From contig NZ_NXLY01000001.1 of assembly GCF_005406225.1 (NCBI RefSeq), positions 62,001 through 126,000 of the forward strand: a stretch of DNA of 64,000 nt, in the 5' to 3' direction. Within the stretch, counting starts at the first letter, position 1. Each line of letters begins with the position of its first letter. Under the pieces are notes generated by a model. That model was given only the letters and a program-made list of their open reading frames with translations, did no database searches and had not been told where the DNA came from. Positions 1 to 10,225 of the stretch are shown here, one piece after another. The DNA comes from Campylobacter taeniopygiae. GTDB lineage: Bacteria > Campylobacterota > Campylobacteria > Campylobacterales > Campylobacteraceae. The position numbers and the translations under genes were made by a program.

Positions 1-456
1 AAATTCAATACAAAAAATCAAAAATTATTAAAAGAAAACAAAAAAATCGATAGAAAAATTCTTGGTAGTATCATTTTTAACGATCAGGAAGCAAAAAAAA
101 TATTAGAAGATTTTACCCACCCAAAAATCAGAATGCAAATTTTAGAGCAAATGCAAATTTTAGAAAAACAAAATAAACCCTATTTCGTTGAAATTCCACT
201 TTTTTTTGAAAGCAAAGCTTATGAGAATTTAGGCAAAGTGATCTTGATATATTCTCCTAAAGAATTAAGCCTAGAAAGACTTATGAAAAGGGATAATTTA
301 AATTTAAAAGCTGCCAAAGAAAGGCTTTATTCTCAAATGGATATCGAAGAAAAACTTAAAAAAGCGGATTTGATTATAAAAAATACTGGCTCTTATGCCG
401 ATTTTGAAAAAGAATGCATACTGACGATTAAAAAAATCTCCAAAGGAATAATTTGA
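1..456 (+). CDS. coaE: Dephospho-CoA kinase, 5' end beyond window
   Basis: This enzyme phosphorylates dephospho-CoA, the last step of coenzyme A synthesis in the cytoplasm. The reading frame is open from base 1, so the N-terminus with the P-loop lies outside the window; the first ATG inside it (133) is not the true start. Visible features are the CoaE-type THPKIR segment near base 117, the block EIPLFFES and the C-terminal stretch VILIYSPKELSLERLMKRD typical of CoaE. Its stop codon overlaps the TTG start of dapF (TTGA at 453-456), so the two are probably co-translated. The product is clear; the gene is only partly visible. Confidence 0.9.
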   Translation, partial: KFNTKNQKLLKENKKIDRKILGSIIFNDQEAKKILEDFTHPKIRMQILEQMQILEKQNKPYFVEIPLFFESKAYENLGKVILIYSPKELSLERLMKRDNLNLKAAKERLYSQMDIEEKLKKADLIIKNTGSYADFEKECILTIKKISKGII

Positions 457-1202
457 AATTTTATAAATATTGTGCTAATGGCAATGATTTTATCATTACA
501 AATGCTGATAAAAAAGAAAATAGAAGTGAATTAGCTAAAGAAATTTGCGATCGCTATAAAGGCATAGGTGCAGATGGTTTTATCGTGATCTTGCCTCATG
601 AAAAATACGATTTTGAATGGGAATTTTATAACAATGATGGCTCTTATGCAAGTATGTGTGGCAATGGCTCAAGGGCTGCGGCACATTTTGCACATCATAT
701 CAATAAAACACCATCAAAAATGACTTTTTTAACTGGAGCAGGTGTGATCAAGGCCGAAGTTGAAAATGATTTGGTAGAAATTTCATTTGGACAAGTTAAA
801 AATATAAAAAGCCCATTTGAAGAATTTGGAAAAACTTGGCAAATTTGCGATACTGGAGTGCCACATTTAGTACATTTTTGTAAAAATTTAGATGAATTTG
901 ATATCATACTTTGTGAAAAAATGAGAAAAAAGTATGATGCAAATGTCAATTTTGCAAAAATCATAAATGAAAATTCCTTAAAGGTACGAACCTTTGAACG
1001 CGGTGTCGAAAATGAAACTTTAGCTTGTGGAACAGGAATGGGAGCTTGTTTTTATCTTGCATTTTTAGAGCAAAAAATTCAAGATAAAGCTAGCGTATTT
1101 CCAAAAAGCGGAGAAAAAGTTGATTTTAGATTAGAACATGAAGAATTGTTTTTTAAAGGAAAGGTAAGATACTGTTTTGAGGCGAATTATAATTTTTCTT
1201 AG
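453..1202 (+). CDS. dapF: Diaminopimelate epimerase
   Basis: DapF converts LL- to meso-diaminopimelate for lysine and peptidoglycan synthesis. The two catalytic cysteines are visible: Cys69 in the MCGNGSR motif and Cys192 in LACGTGMG. The N-terminal YCANGNDF motif is also present. At 249 residues it matches the short epsilonproteobacterial form. The start is TTG, overlapping the coaE stop, preceded by AAAGGAATAA as ribosome binding site. The downstream glucosaminidase starts inside its last codons. It pairs metabolically with dapD at 15307 and murE at 50358. Confidence 0.95.
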   Translation: MKFYKYCANGNDFIITNADKKENRSELAKEICDRYKGIGADGFIVILPHEKYDFEWEFYNNDGSYASMCGNGSRAAAHFAHHINKTPSKMTFLTGAGVIKAEVENDLVEISFGQVKNIKSPFEEFGKTWQICDTGVPHLVHFCKNLDEFDIILCEKMRKKYDANVNFAKIINENSLKVRTFERGVENETLACGTGMGACFYLAFLEQKIQDKASVFPKSGEKVDFRLEHEELFFKGKVRYCFEANYNFS

Positions 1203-1932
1203 TCTTTTTTTGAGTCAAATTTTTGCTACATCAAATTTAGAAGATGGCTTTGGGGAAGATTATTATAACTTAAGCATAGAAGAAAAAAGGCAAGTTTTTT
1301 TTGTCAAAATGAATGCGATGTTTGATGAAAGTTTTAAAGAAATCGCTAAAGAGCAAGATTTCATCGATGCATTTTTTAAATACGAATTTCAAAATGGCTT
1401 TAGATTGGCCAATCAACAAGCTTTTGCCAAACTTTTAGAACTCAAAGAAAAATATCGAGTGCAAAATCTTTTTGATTATTACGAGTATAAAAAAAGAATC
1501 GCTCCTATCCCAAAATCTATGGGCATAGCACAAGCTTTAGTTGAAAGCGCAACCGGCACTAGTCGTTTTGCAAAAGAAGCAAACAATCTTTTTGGGGAAT
1601 GGACTTGGGGTGATAAAGGCTTGATTCCTGATCTAAGACATCCTAATAAAAAGCATAAAATTAAAATTTTTGATTCTTTACAAGATAGTGTTAATTCTTA
1701 CGTTTTAAATTTAAACAGACATTTTGCTTACGCTAATTTTAGAGAAGCAAGGTATCAAGATATGAAAGAAGGCAAACTTATAAAAGGCTTTGAAGCTATA
1801 AGAACCTTACACGCTTATTCAGAACGTAAAGATTTTTATATCGATATCGTAACAAAGGTCATGGATAAATATCATCTTGAAAAATACGATAATCTTAATT
1901 CTAAGCCAAGCTTAGATCTTTTTAAAAATTAA
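1177..1932 (+). CDS. Bax/FlgJ-like glucosaminidase-domain exported protein
   Basis: A predicted cell-wall hydrolase of the mannosyl-glycoprotein endo-beta-N-acetylglucosaminidase (GH73/Bax) family. Residues 1-17 (basic MRR then a hydrophobic run ending in IFA) look like a signal peptide, so it should act in the periplasm. The catalytic-domain signature lies in the middle: AQALVESATGTSRFAKEANN with the expected glutamate, followed by NLFGEWTW. It starts with TTG within the dapF 3' end (26-base overlap); this start is chosen because it gives a proper signal peptide. It corresponds to Cj1532. The exact bond cleaved cannot be told from sequence. Confidence 0.85.
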   Translation: MRRIIIFLSLFLSQIFATSNLEDGFGEDYYNLSIEEKRQVFFVKMNAMFDESFKEIAKEQDFIDAFFKYEFQNGFRLANQQAFAKLLELKEKYRVQNLFDYYEYKKRIAPIPKSMGIAQALVESATGTSRFAKEANNLFGEWTWGDKGLIPDLRHPNKKHKIKIFDSLQDSVNSYVLNLNRHFAYANFREARYQDMKEGKLIKGFEAIRTLHAYSERKDFYIDIVTKVMDKYHLEKYDNLNSKPSLDLFKN

Positions 1933-2966
1933 AAACCAAGTGCGAATTTATCAAAAGGCAAAATTTCAAATTTAACCCCTTGCTCTAAAAAACTATCTTC
2001 ACTCGAAAGGGTGATAAATATCACATTATAAATTCCTAATTCTAAAGCCTTAGAAACGATTTTTCTTGCACGAATTTTAATCAAATCAATATCCAAAGTC
2101 GGACTAGAAATATAAGCGATTTTTAACTCTTTGCTAAAAAAATGAAAATATTTATTGTAAAAAAAATCTTCTTGAAATTTAAAAAGCTCATTTAAAATCA
2201 CATTTTCAAATAAATGTGCAAAATCCTTATAAATGCAAAGATTATTCCTTAAACCAAAATCTCTAAAATAAATTTTTTGAAGTTTTTTTTCACCATGCAT
2301 AATAGGATAAATAATATAACGATTTTCAAGCTCTTTTATGGCATGATAAACACTGTCTTTTGAAGTTTTTATCTTTGTTTTAAGCTCTAAAAATAACTTA
2401 GAAATGCTGATTTGCTGCCCTAAATTTTTGGCTAAATATTTTAAAATTTCAAGCTCTAAAAAGTTAAAACTTTGCTTTAAAAGCTCATTTTTTCGGCTCA
2501 ATTCACTGCGTCCAGTTTGCAAAAAAAGCCCTACTAAGTGATTAATGGGTAGATTTTTTTTATTGATACTTATGAATTCTTCAAAATCAAAATAATCAAG
2601 CCAAAGTTCTTTAAAATCTTTAAAATGCAAATCCTTTTTATCTGTGCTTACTATAATAGGAATTTTAATATCTTGCAAATCCAAAGTAAAATCAAGATCA
2701 TAAAGACAAAGAATTTTGATTTGATGATGATTTTGCAAAAAAACTCCAAGTTGTTTTAAACTCTCTTTTTCAAAACGTATATCGCTTAAATTTAAAAATA
2801 AAATTTCTTCGGGTTTAAATTGGGATAGATAATTAAAAATTAAGGTTTTTTTGCCTGATTTTTTAGGGCCTTTAAGGATGATATTGGCTTGTGAAATTTG
2901 CACTTTTCTTTCATAGTCTATTTCAAATTTGGGTGCATTTTCATAGAAAAAATTCAATATTTTCAT
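1929..2966 (-). CDS. AAA-family ATPase with C-terminal DUF4143/winged-helix-like part
   Basis: A 345-residue cytoplasmic protein corresponding to Cj1533c. Near residue 33 there is a Walker A-like loop, GPKKSGKKT, followed by an LFLNLSD strand and an ICLYDLDF-like Walker B region; this fits the AAA_14 group of ATPases often joined to DUF4143. The middle (about 180-225) resembles a winged-helix segment (ISKLFLELKTKIKTSKDSVYHA). Its 3' end overlaps the convergent glucosaminidase by four bases. The function of these proteins is not established; a toxin-antitoxin or regulatory role has been suggested for relatives, but nothing here supports either. Confidence 0.7.
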   Translation of the reverse strand: MKILNFFYENAPKFEIDYERKVQISQANIILKGPKKSGKKTLIFNYLSQFKPEEILFLNLSDIRFEKESLKQLGVFLQNHHQIKILCLYDLDFTLDLQDIKIPIIVSTDKKDLHFKDFKELWLDYFDFEEFISINKKNLPINHLVGLFLQTGRSELSRKNELLKQSFNFLELEILKYLAKNLGQQISISKLFLELKTKIKTSKDSVYHAIKELENRYIIYPIMHGEKKLQKIYFRDFGLRNNLCIYKDFAHLFENVILNELFKFQEDFFYNKYFHFFSKELKIAYISSPTLDIDLIKIRARKIVSKALELGIYNVIFITLSSEDSFLEQGVKFEILPFDKFALGF

Positions 2967-3005
2967 TTTTTTCCTTTTAAAAAGGATATTATAATAATTT
3001 TTTCT

Positions 3006-4423
<1,418 letters not shown>

Positions 4424-4472
4424 TCATATAATTTATCTAATAACTATTATACTCTTTTTATTTAAAAAATGG

Positions 4473-5693
4473 TTAGGATTTTAAAATATTTTTTAAAATC
4501 AATTTCCCCACTTCAACACCAGGCTGATTGTAGGTATTAATACCTAGCATTATGCCACAAGCTGAGGTAAAAAGCTCATAATAATACATCAAATAACCCG
4601 CATGCCAAGCATCAAGTTTTTCCATTTCTATAACATCTACGCTTAAATTTTCAGAAATCAAAGCATGCATTGTCGCATCACATTGTGCGTTTAAAAGATC
4701 GTGTAAATTGACTTTATTGCTCAAAGAATCTAAAAATTTAAAATGAATATCAGGAATTATAGGCGATTTTTCATTGTCTTTTACTTTTAAAAAAGTGATG
4801 GTTTTATTTTTTGGGCCATCCATGATTAATTGCAAGAAACTATGCTGATCCCTTGCACCTATTAAAGCAATGGGCGTAAGTCCTATGCGTTTATAACCTT
4901 GCTTTTTTCCAAGACTTTCTGCGATTAATTGAATATACCACTCATTAAAACCCTTAAAAACATCATCATAGGAAAAAAGTACATTGATATTTGCATTTTT
5001 ATGCGTACAATAATGATAAGCCTTTTGTAAAATTTCCTCTTTTTTATGGATAAAAAAATCATCAAAACAAGCCTTAGCACCCTCTAAAAGAGCTTTTACA
5101 TCATAGCCACAAAAACAAAGTGGTACAATACCAACAGCTGAAAGAACACTAAAGCGTCCTCCAACATTTGAAGGAATAAAAAAACTTTTAATGCCTAAAT
5201 TTTCACCTTCTTGATGCAATTTAGAATTCTCATCTGTAATAAAAACAAAATATTTTTTTAAATTAGAAATTTCAATCTTAAAATAATCAATGATCAATTT
5301 AAAAAGCGAAACAACCTCTATAGTGCTACCTGTTTTACTTGTGATTAAAAATAAACTTTCTTCTAAATTGAGTTTTTCCAGTACAGAAAATAAAGAATAA
5401 GTACTTGTATTATCAAGGATAAAAAGCTCTTTATCCTTGCTTTTTTGATTTAAAAGCATATCTTTTAAAGCCTTAACTCCGCAACTTGATCCGCCCATTC
5501 CAATCAAAACAATATTTCTAACATGATCTTGTTTTTTGATAAATTCTAAACCTTCTTCAATGAGTGGCAAACTCGTATTAAAAAGATGATAATACCCTAT
5601 TTCACCGCTTTGAACCTCATCATTGATGCGATAGGCATAAGAAGTAATGGTAGAAAATTCTACTTTTTTAAAAAAAATCGAATTTTTTAGCAT
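4473..5693 (-). CDS. pgi: Glucose-6-phosphate isomerase
   Basis: Pgi interconverts glucose-6-phosphate and fructose-6-phosphate. The SIS-type sugar-phosphate site is seen as LIGMGGSSCG and LITSKTGSTIEV, and the PGI signature as NVGGRFSVLSAVG; the C-terminal DQHSFLQLI block is also present. At 406 residues it is the short epsilonproteobacterial form. It overlaps the 3' end of galU by seven bases, suggesting a galU-pgi unit that supplies UDP-glucose for surface polysaccharides. In most C. jejuni it serves gluconeogenesis; with galM nearby in this genome, a glucose-catabolic role is possible but not shown. Confidence 0.95.
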   Translation of the reverse strand: MLKNSIFFKKVEFSTITSYAYRINDEVQSGEIGYYHLFNTSLPLIEEGLEFIKKQDHVRNIVLIGMGGSSCGVKALKDMLLNQKSKDKELFILDNTSTYSLFSVLEKLNLEESLFLITSKTGSTIEVVSLFKLIIDYFKIEISNLKKYFVFITDENSKLHQEGENLGIKSFFIPSNVGGRFSVLSAVGIVPLCFCGYDVKALLEGAKACFDDFFIHKKEEILQKAYHYCTHKNANINVLFSYDDVFKGFNEWYIQLIAESLGKKQGYKRIGLTPIALIGARDQHSFLQLIMDGPKNKTITFLKVKDNEKSPIIPDIHFKFLDSLSNKVNLHDLLNAQCDATMHALISENLSVDVIEMEKLDAWHAGYLMYYYELFTSACGIMLGINTYNQPGVEVGKLILKNILKS

Positions 5694-6511
5694 TTACTCT
5701 TCTCATAAAAATAATTTGTCGCCTCGACAAAACCTTCAACACTACCGCAATCAAAACGCCTTCCCTCAAATTTATAAGCCAAAACCATACCATTAGTTGC
5801 TTGCGTTAAAAGTGCGTCTGTAAGTTGAATTTCTCCATTTTTACCCGCGTTTGTATTTTCTAAAATTCCAAAAATATCCGGAGTTAAAATATATCTTCCA
5901 ATGATAGCTAAATTACTCGGAGCTTCATCAGGATCAGGCTTTTCTATCATAGAATTTACCATGATCAAATTCTCCTCTACTGTATTTCCAGCGATCACTC
6001 CATAATTACAAACTTGTTCTTTTGGTACCTCCATAACCGCTATAACAGTACAACGATATTTTTCATAAATCTTAACCATTTGTGCCATTACATTTAAGCC
6101 GTTTTCATTCACGCATAAATCATCAGCTAAAATAACCCCAAACGCTTCATCTCCTGCTAAAGGCTTTCCTTTAAGCACGGCATCGCCTAAACCACGCATT
6201 TCATTTTGACGTGTAAAAGTAAAGGTGCATTGATCGATTAAAGATCGTATGTCTTTAAGTAAATATTCTTTTTTTGTCCCAGAAATTTGATGCTCTAATT
6301 CATAAGAAATATCAAAATAATCCTCTAAAGCTCTCTTACCTCTTCCTGTGACAAAGCCCATATTATCCATTCCAGCTTCTAAAGCCTCATCAACTCCATA
6401 ATGGATTAAAGGTTTAGTAAGTATAGGCAACATTTCTTTAGGCAGACTTTTTGTAGCAGGTAAAAATCTAGTCCCATAACCAGCCGCAGGAAAAATACAA
6501 GTTTGAAGCAT
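5687..6511 (-). CDS. galU: UTP-glucose-1-phosphate uridylyltransferase
   Basis: GalU makes UDP-glucose from UTP and glucose-1-phosphate for glycan synthesis. The nucleotidyltransferase signature GYGTRFLPATKSLPKEML is at residues 11-28, and IEKPDPDEAPSNLAIIGRYI is the conserved GalU substrate-binding block. Length (274) is normal. In C. jejuni 11168 the acetyl-CoA synthetase gene acs follows upstream of this gene; here only about 100 noncoding bases separate galU from tupC. Confidence 0.95.
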   Translation of the reverse strand: MLQTCIFPAAGYGTRFLPATKSLPKEMLPILTKPLIHYGVDEALEAGMDNMGFVTGRGKRALEDYFDISYELEHQISGTKKEYLLKDIRSLIDQCTFTFTRQNEMRGLGDAVLKGKPLAGDEAFGVILADDLCVNENGLNVMAQMVKIYEKYRCTVIAVMEVPKEQVCNYGVIAGNTVEENLIMVNSMIEKPDPDEAPSNLAIIGRYILTPDIFGILENTNAGKNGEIQLTDALLTQATNGMVLAYKFEGRRFDCGSVEGFVEATNYFYEKSKC

Positions 6512-6615
6512 AATAATCCTTTATTTTTAAACTAAAATCAATAACGATTTTCTATTAACATTTTTTAAATTAAAATTGAATTTTAATCTTAAAAAGCGAT
6601 TTTACAAAAATTATG

Positions 6616-7596
6616 TTAATCTAAAAAATAAATAGCATCTTGATTAAACGTAAGAATAATTTCATCGTATAAATTTAAACCGCTTTGGCTAAATTGATCT
6701 TGATTTAAGCCAAATTCTAAAATTTTATCTTGAGTTTTAATACGTACAAAAACAAAATCTTTTCTAGTTCTTAAAGCTATAACTAAACATTTATCAATTA
6801 TAAAATCAAAAGCATGATCTAAATTATCTTTTTCTTTTGCAAAAGAAATTTTATAAGGATTTATGGCTATTTTACTTGAATTTTTTTTCATATAAGGACT
6901 AAAATCCATAAAACGATCAAAATAAATTCCTTTATTTTCAAGATCAAAAACATTAGTATTTTCAAATTCCAAAATTTCACCAGAATGCAAATAATATCTT
7001 TTTTGTGCTAAAGAATCTAAAAAAACTTTATCATGACTTGCAATTAAAAAACCGCTATTATAAGTTTTTTGCATAAATAAAATTGCTTTTTTAAACAAAA
7101 TGGCTGTTTTTTGATCTAAAAAAGCGCTAGGCTCATCCAATAAATAATACTTCGCACGAATACTCAAAGCCAAAGCAAAGGCAAGTTTTTGACTTTGTCC
7201 TGAAGAAAGTTCATTAGGATGTTTTTTAAGTAAGCTTTTATCAATCTCAAGCAAATTAAAAGTTTCATCGATACGATTTTGACTTTCTTTTAAATCGATT
7301 TTATAAGTTTTTAAAAGAAATAAAAAATTTTTTTCAATACTGCGATTGAGAAATATAGGTTCTGGAAAAAGAAGATAAATTTGACGCTTTTCATCTGAAT
7401 TTAAATGCGTTTTTCCAAAATAAGAAATATTTTCAAAATCCCCTTCAAGAAATTTAAGTATTCTTAAAAGCGTGGATTTTCCACTCCCATTTAAACCCAT
7501 TAAAATACTGATTTTGCTAGTATCTAAAACTAATTTTTTAATATTTAAAATATTTTTTTGATCATAGCTAAAGCTAAAATTATTAAGCTCTATCAC
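6616..7596 (-). CDS. tupC: Tungstate ABC transporter, ATP-binding protein
   Basis: ATPase subunit of the TupABC tungstate importer. Walker A is GLNGSGKST near residue 35, the ABC signature is LSSGQSQKLAFA, Walker B is YYLLDEPSAFLD and the H-loop is IASHDKVF. The last 80 or so residues (ALRTRKDFVFVRIKTQDKIL onward) form a TOBE-like oxyanion-binding extension, which suggests the ATPase senses the anion. It ends one base before tupB begins on the same strand, so they are co-transcribed. Confidence 0.88.
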   Translation of the reverse strand: MIELNNFSFSYDQKNILNIKKLVLDTSKISILMGLNGSGKSTLLRILKFLEGDFENISYFGKTHLNSDEKRQIYLLFPEPIFLNRSIEKNFLFLLKTYKIDLKESQNRIDETFNLLEIDKSLLKKHPNELSSGQSQKLAFALALSIRAKYYLLDEPSAFLDQKTAILFKKAILFMQKTYNSGFLIASHDKVFLDSLAQKRYYLHSGEILEFENTNVFDLENKGIYFDRFMDFSPYMKKNSSKIAINPYKISFAKEKDNLDHAFDFIIDKCLVIALRTRKDFVFVRIKTQDKILEFGLNQDQFSQSGLNLYDEIILTFNQDAIYFLD

Positions 7597-8289
7597 TCAA
7601 CGCCTTTTAAATTTATAAATGATGCAATTTAAAACAAAAGCAATTGAGATTAAAACCAAAGCAAGGGCAATGCCACTGGCAAATTCGCCTTTATTGGTTT
7701 CCAAAGAAATTGCCGTTGTAATTGTTCTTGTATCGTATTTGATATTTCCGCCAACTATCATGGCTACACCCACTTCAGCTACAATACGCCCATAAACTAA
7801 AGCTATGACACTGATAAGAGAAAACCTTAACTCATGGATGATAATCATGATAAGCTTTATAGAATTTAAATGAAACGATTTGATAAGCAATAATTGCTTT
7901 TTACTGATACTTTCAACTAAATTCGCAAAAAGAGCTATTGCTATAGGCAAGGCGAGTATAAATTGGCCTAAAATTAAAGCTTTTATAGTAAAAAGTAAGC
8001 TAAGCTCCCCTAAAGGCCCACGATTTGAGATCAAAGCGTATAAAATCAAACCCACCGCCACGGTTGGAAAAGAAAGGCTTGTATCGATTATAAGCCTTAA
8101 AAAACGCTTAAATTTAAAATTAAAAAATCCTAAAACAAAACCCAAAGGAAAGCCCACTACTAAAGCTAAAACTACAGATATACTAGAACTTAACATGGTT
8201 GTTTTTATAGCTGAAATCACACTATCATCAGCGTTTAATAACAATAATAAAGCTTGTTTAAAACCGTCAAAAATATATTCCAAATTCAC
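7597..8289 (-). CDS. tupB: Tungstate ABC transporter, permease
   Basis: A 230-residue inner-membrane permease with about five to six hydrophobic segments and the binding-protein-dependent transport loop EVGVAMIVGGNIKYDTRTI, which couples to the ATPase. It is directly followed by tupC and divergent from tupA, the arrangement found in C. jejuni (Cj1538c-Cj1540). Tungstate is needed in campylobacters for W/Mo-pterin enzymes such as formate dehydrogenase. Confidence 0.88.
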   Translation of the reverse strand: MNLEYIFDGFKQALLLLLNADDSVISAIKTTMLSSSISVVLALVVGFPLGFVLGFFNFKFKRFLRLIIDTSLSFPTVAVGLILYALISNRGPLGELSLLFTIKALILGQFILALPIAIALFANLVESISKKQLLLIKSFHLNSIKLIMIIIHELRFSLISVIALVYGRIVAEVGVAMIVGGNIKYDTRTITTAISLETNKGEFASGIALALVLISIAFVLNCIIYKFKRR

Positions 8290-8332
8290 AAGTCCAAAAA
8301 AAATAAATTAAGAAATTTTAGCATAATTTATG

Positions 8333-8338
8333 TTAAAA
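8333..8338 (+). promoter_or_regulatory. Candidate tupA -10 box
   Basis: TAAAAT sits about 45 bases upstream of the tupA ATG in the short tupB/tupA divergent region, after a T-rich stretch typical of Campylobacter promoters. This is a pattern match only. A molybdate/tungstate-responsive repressor site could lie here, but I could not define one. Confidence 0.35.
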
Positions 8339-8380
8339 TCTTTCTACATTATATTTTATAAAATTTTTTAAAGGAAAAAG

Positions 8381-9190
8381 ATGAAAAAAACGATATTTCT
8401 AGGATTGTTTTTGGCTTTAAACATTCAAGCAGCAGAATTAAGAATGGCAACCACAACAAGCACCGACAATACAGGCTTACTCGATGGCTTACAACCTCTT
8501 TATAAGCAAGAAACAGGCAATACTTTAAAATGGGTTGCTGTTGGTACAGGCGCGGCCTTGAAAATGGGTGAAGATTGTAATGCAGATGTGCTTTTTGTGC
8601 ATTCTCCAACAGCTGAAAAGGAATTCATCAAAAAAGGTTATGGAATTGATAGAACCCCTGTAATGTATAATGATTTTGTCATTATTGCGGATAAATCTTT
8701 AGCACCAAAATTTAAGGGTAAAAATTTAGAAGAGAGTTTAAAACTTATAAGAGATGAAAAATTAACCTTTATTTCAAGAGGAGATAAATCAGGCACCGAT
8801 AATAAAGAAAAAAGCTTGTGGAAAAGCATAGGCAAAGTTCCAGAAAAAGAAAGTTGGTATCAACAAAGCGGACAAGGAATGCTCGCAAGTATTAAAATCG
8901 CTGAAGAGAAAAAAGGAGTGATTTTAACCGATCGTGGCACTTATATCAAGTATGAATTTAATGAAAAAGGAAAACCGAATTTGATCATCGTTAATGAAGG
9001 TGATGATAGATTGAAAAATTTTTATTCTGTAATCGCAGTAAATCCAAAACATTGTAAAAATGTTAATTACACTGAAGCAAAAAAATTCATCAATTGGCTT
9101 ACAAGTGACGATACTTTAAGTTTTATCGGCGGATTTAAACTGCTTTATAAACCTTTATTTAAAGTAGATGCTAAAACAAGAAAAGAATAA
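8381..9190 (+). CDS. tupA: Tungstate-binding periplasmic protein
   Basis: The substrate-binding protein of the Tup system. Residues 1-18 form a signal peptide (MKKTIF, hydrophobic core, cleavage after QA). The TupA oxyanion signature TTTSTDNTGLLD starts at about residue 24, and FISRGDKSGTDNKEKSLW forms the second ligand loop. It is transcribed away from tupBC. An AAAGGAAAAAG ribosome site precedes the ATG. Confidence 0.92.
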   Translation: MKKTIFLGLFLALNIQAAELRMATTTSTDNTGLLDGLQPLYKQETGNTLKWVAVGTGAALKMGEDCNADVLFVHSPTAEKEFIKKGYGIDRTPVMYNDFVIIADKSLAPKFKGKNLEESLKLIRDEKLTFISRGDKSGTDNKEKSLWKSIGKVPEKESWYQQSGQGMLASIKIAEEKKGVILTDRGTYIKYEFNEKGKPNLIIVNEGDDRLKNFYSVIAVNPKHCKNVNYTEAKKFINWLTSDDTLSFIGGFKLLYKPLFKVDAKTRKE

Positions 9191-9209
9191 AGCAGGAAAT
9201 TTCCTGCTT
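9190..9209. terminator. Bidirectional terminator between tupA and mdaB
   Basis: AAGCAGGAAATTTCCTGCTT is a perfect 20-base palindrome starting at the tupA stop and ending next to the mdaB stop, flanked by A/T runs. It can terminate both convergent genes. Confidence 0.75.
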
Positions 9210-9789
9210 ATTTAAAAACCTTTTTCAAATGTAATTCATAATCACTTAGGTATTTTTCAACTTGTGGATTTTTTATGACATCATTGCATATAAAAGTTTC
9301 TAAGGCTTTCATACCTAAAAATTCATGAGCTTTGTGCAAGTGCCAATACACCATATCCACGCCCTTACCCTCAAAAAACTCATTTTGATCATTAAAAGCT
9401 TCAATAGGTGCATTCCAAGTTAAGCTAAACATATATTTTTTATCTTTAACCAAACCACCTTTTCCATAATTTTTTGTAGGATTTTCATGACTTCTTCCAT
9501 CGTTAGCATAAAGTTTGCCATGCCCTACAGTAAAAACTTCATCGATGTATTTTTTAACAATCCAAGGCTCACCCATCCACCAAGCTGGCATTTGATAAAT
9601 AATAACATCAGATTTTAAAAATTTTTCCAATTCTTCTTGTGCATTATAGCCTTTATCAATGTGAGTTTGTAAAATTTCAAATCCCAAATCACTTAAAATT
9701 TTAGCAGCATGATTGTGCAAAGTAAAATTAAGTTTGCCATTTGAATGTCCAAACTCCTTCGCTCCATTGAGTAATAATATTGTCTCCAT
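9208..9789 (-). CDS. mdaB: NAD(P)H quinone/flavodoxin-like oxidoreductase (MdaB family)
   Basis: A 193-residue flavodoxin-fold quinone reductase likely to make two-electron reductions of quinones and protect against redox stress. Characteristic segments are LLNGAKEFGHSNGKLN near the N-terminus, IIYQMPAWWMGEPWIVKKYID and LTWNAPIEAF, as in MdaB/Kef-type NQO proteins. The start is placed at ATG 9789, which has AGGAGTGAAG just upstream, rather than six codons earlier. It is divergent from an HxlR regulator, which probably controls it. It corresponds to Cj1545c. Confidence 0.85.
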   Translation of the reverse strand: METILLLNGAKEFGHSNGKLNFTLHNHAAKILSDLGFEILQTHIDKGYNAQEELEKFLKSDVIIYQMPAWWMGEPWIVKKYIDEVFTVGHGKLYANDGRSHENPTKNYGKGGLVKDKKYMFSLTWNAPIEAFNDQNEFFEGKGVDMVYWHLHKAHEFLGMKALETFICNDVIKNPQVEKYLSDYELHLKKVFK

Positions 9790-9831
9790 CTTCACTCCTT
9801 TGATCAATTTTTGTGCTAAAATTATATTTTA

Positions 9832-9846
9832 ACTATAAACAATAGT
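9832..9846. promoter_or_regulatory. Candidate HxlR operator between mdaB and the regulator
   Basis: ACTAT-AAACA-ATAGT is a perfect 5-bp inverted repeat with a 5-base spacer in the roughly 100-base divergent region. HxlR proteins bind such short dyads as dimers. Regulation of both flanking genes is inference. Confidence 0.45.
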
Positions 9847-9892
9847 CAATACGAAAAATAAAGTAAGATACTATACTAAAGGAGTGCATTTA

Positions 9893-10222
9893 ATGATAAA
9901 AGATGAAAATTGCAATTTCAATGAATGTGGCTTTAATTATACCTTATCCCTTATTGAAGGTAAATACAAAATGAGTATTTTATACTGCCTTTTTCGCAAT
10001 CAAGTGATAAGATATAATGAATTAAAAAGAATTTTAAAACCAATCTCTTTTAAAACACTCACCAACACTTTAAGGAGTTTAGAAAATGATAAACTCATCA
10101 TACGCAAAGAATATCCTCAAATTCCTCCTAAAGTAGAATACAGCTTATCTAAACGCGGACAAAGTCTCATTCCTATCTTAGAAGCCATGTGTGAATGGGG
10201 CGAAAATCACAAAAAAGGATAA
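9893..10222 (+). CDS. HxlR-family redox regulator (RrpB-like)
   Basis: A small winged-helix DNA-binding protein of the HxlR family. It has the conserved start CNFNECGFNYTLSLIEGKYK, the helix region YNELKRILKPISFKTLTNTL and the wing KVEYSLSKRGQSLIPIL. Cysteines near the N-terminus (within residues 1-20) could be redox sensors, as in C. jejuni RrpA/RrpB. ATG 9893 is preferred over the GTG nine bases earlier because AAAGGAG is then correctly spaced. Divergent from mdaB and followed after four bases by the lipocalin gene. It corresponds to Cj1546 (RrpB). Confidence 0.82.
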   Translation: MIKDENCNFNECGFNYTLSLIEGKYKMSILYCLFRNQVIRYNELKRILKPISFKTLTNTLRSLENDKLIIRKEYPQIPPKVEYSLSKRGQSLIPILEAMCEWGENHKKG

Positions 10223-10225
10223 ATT

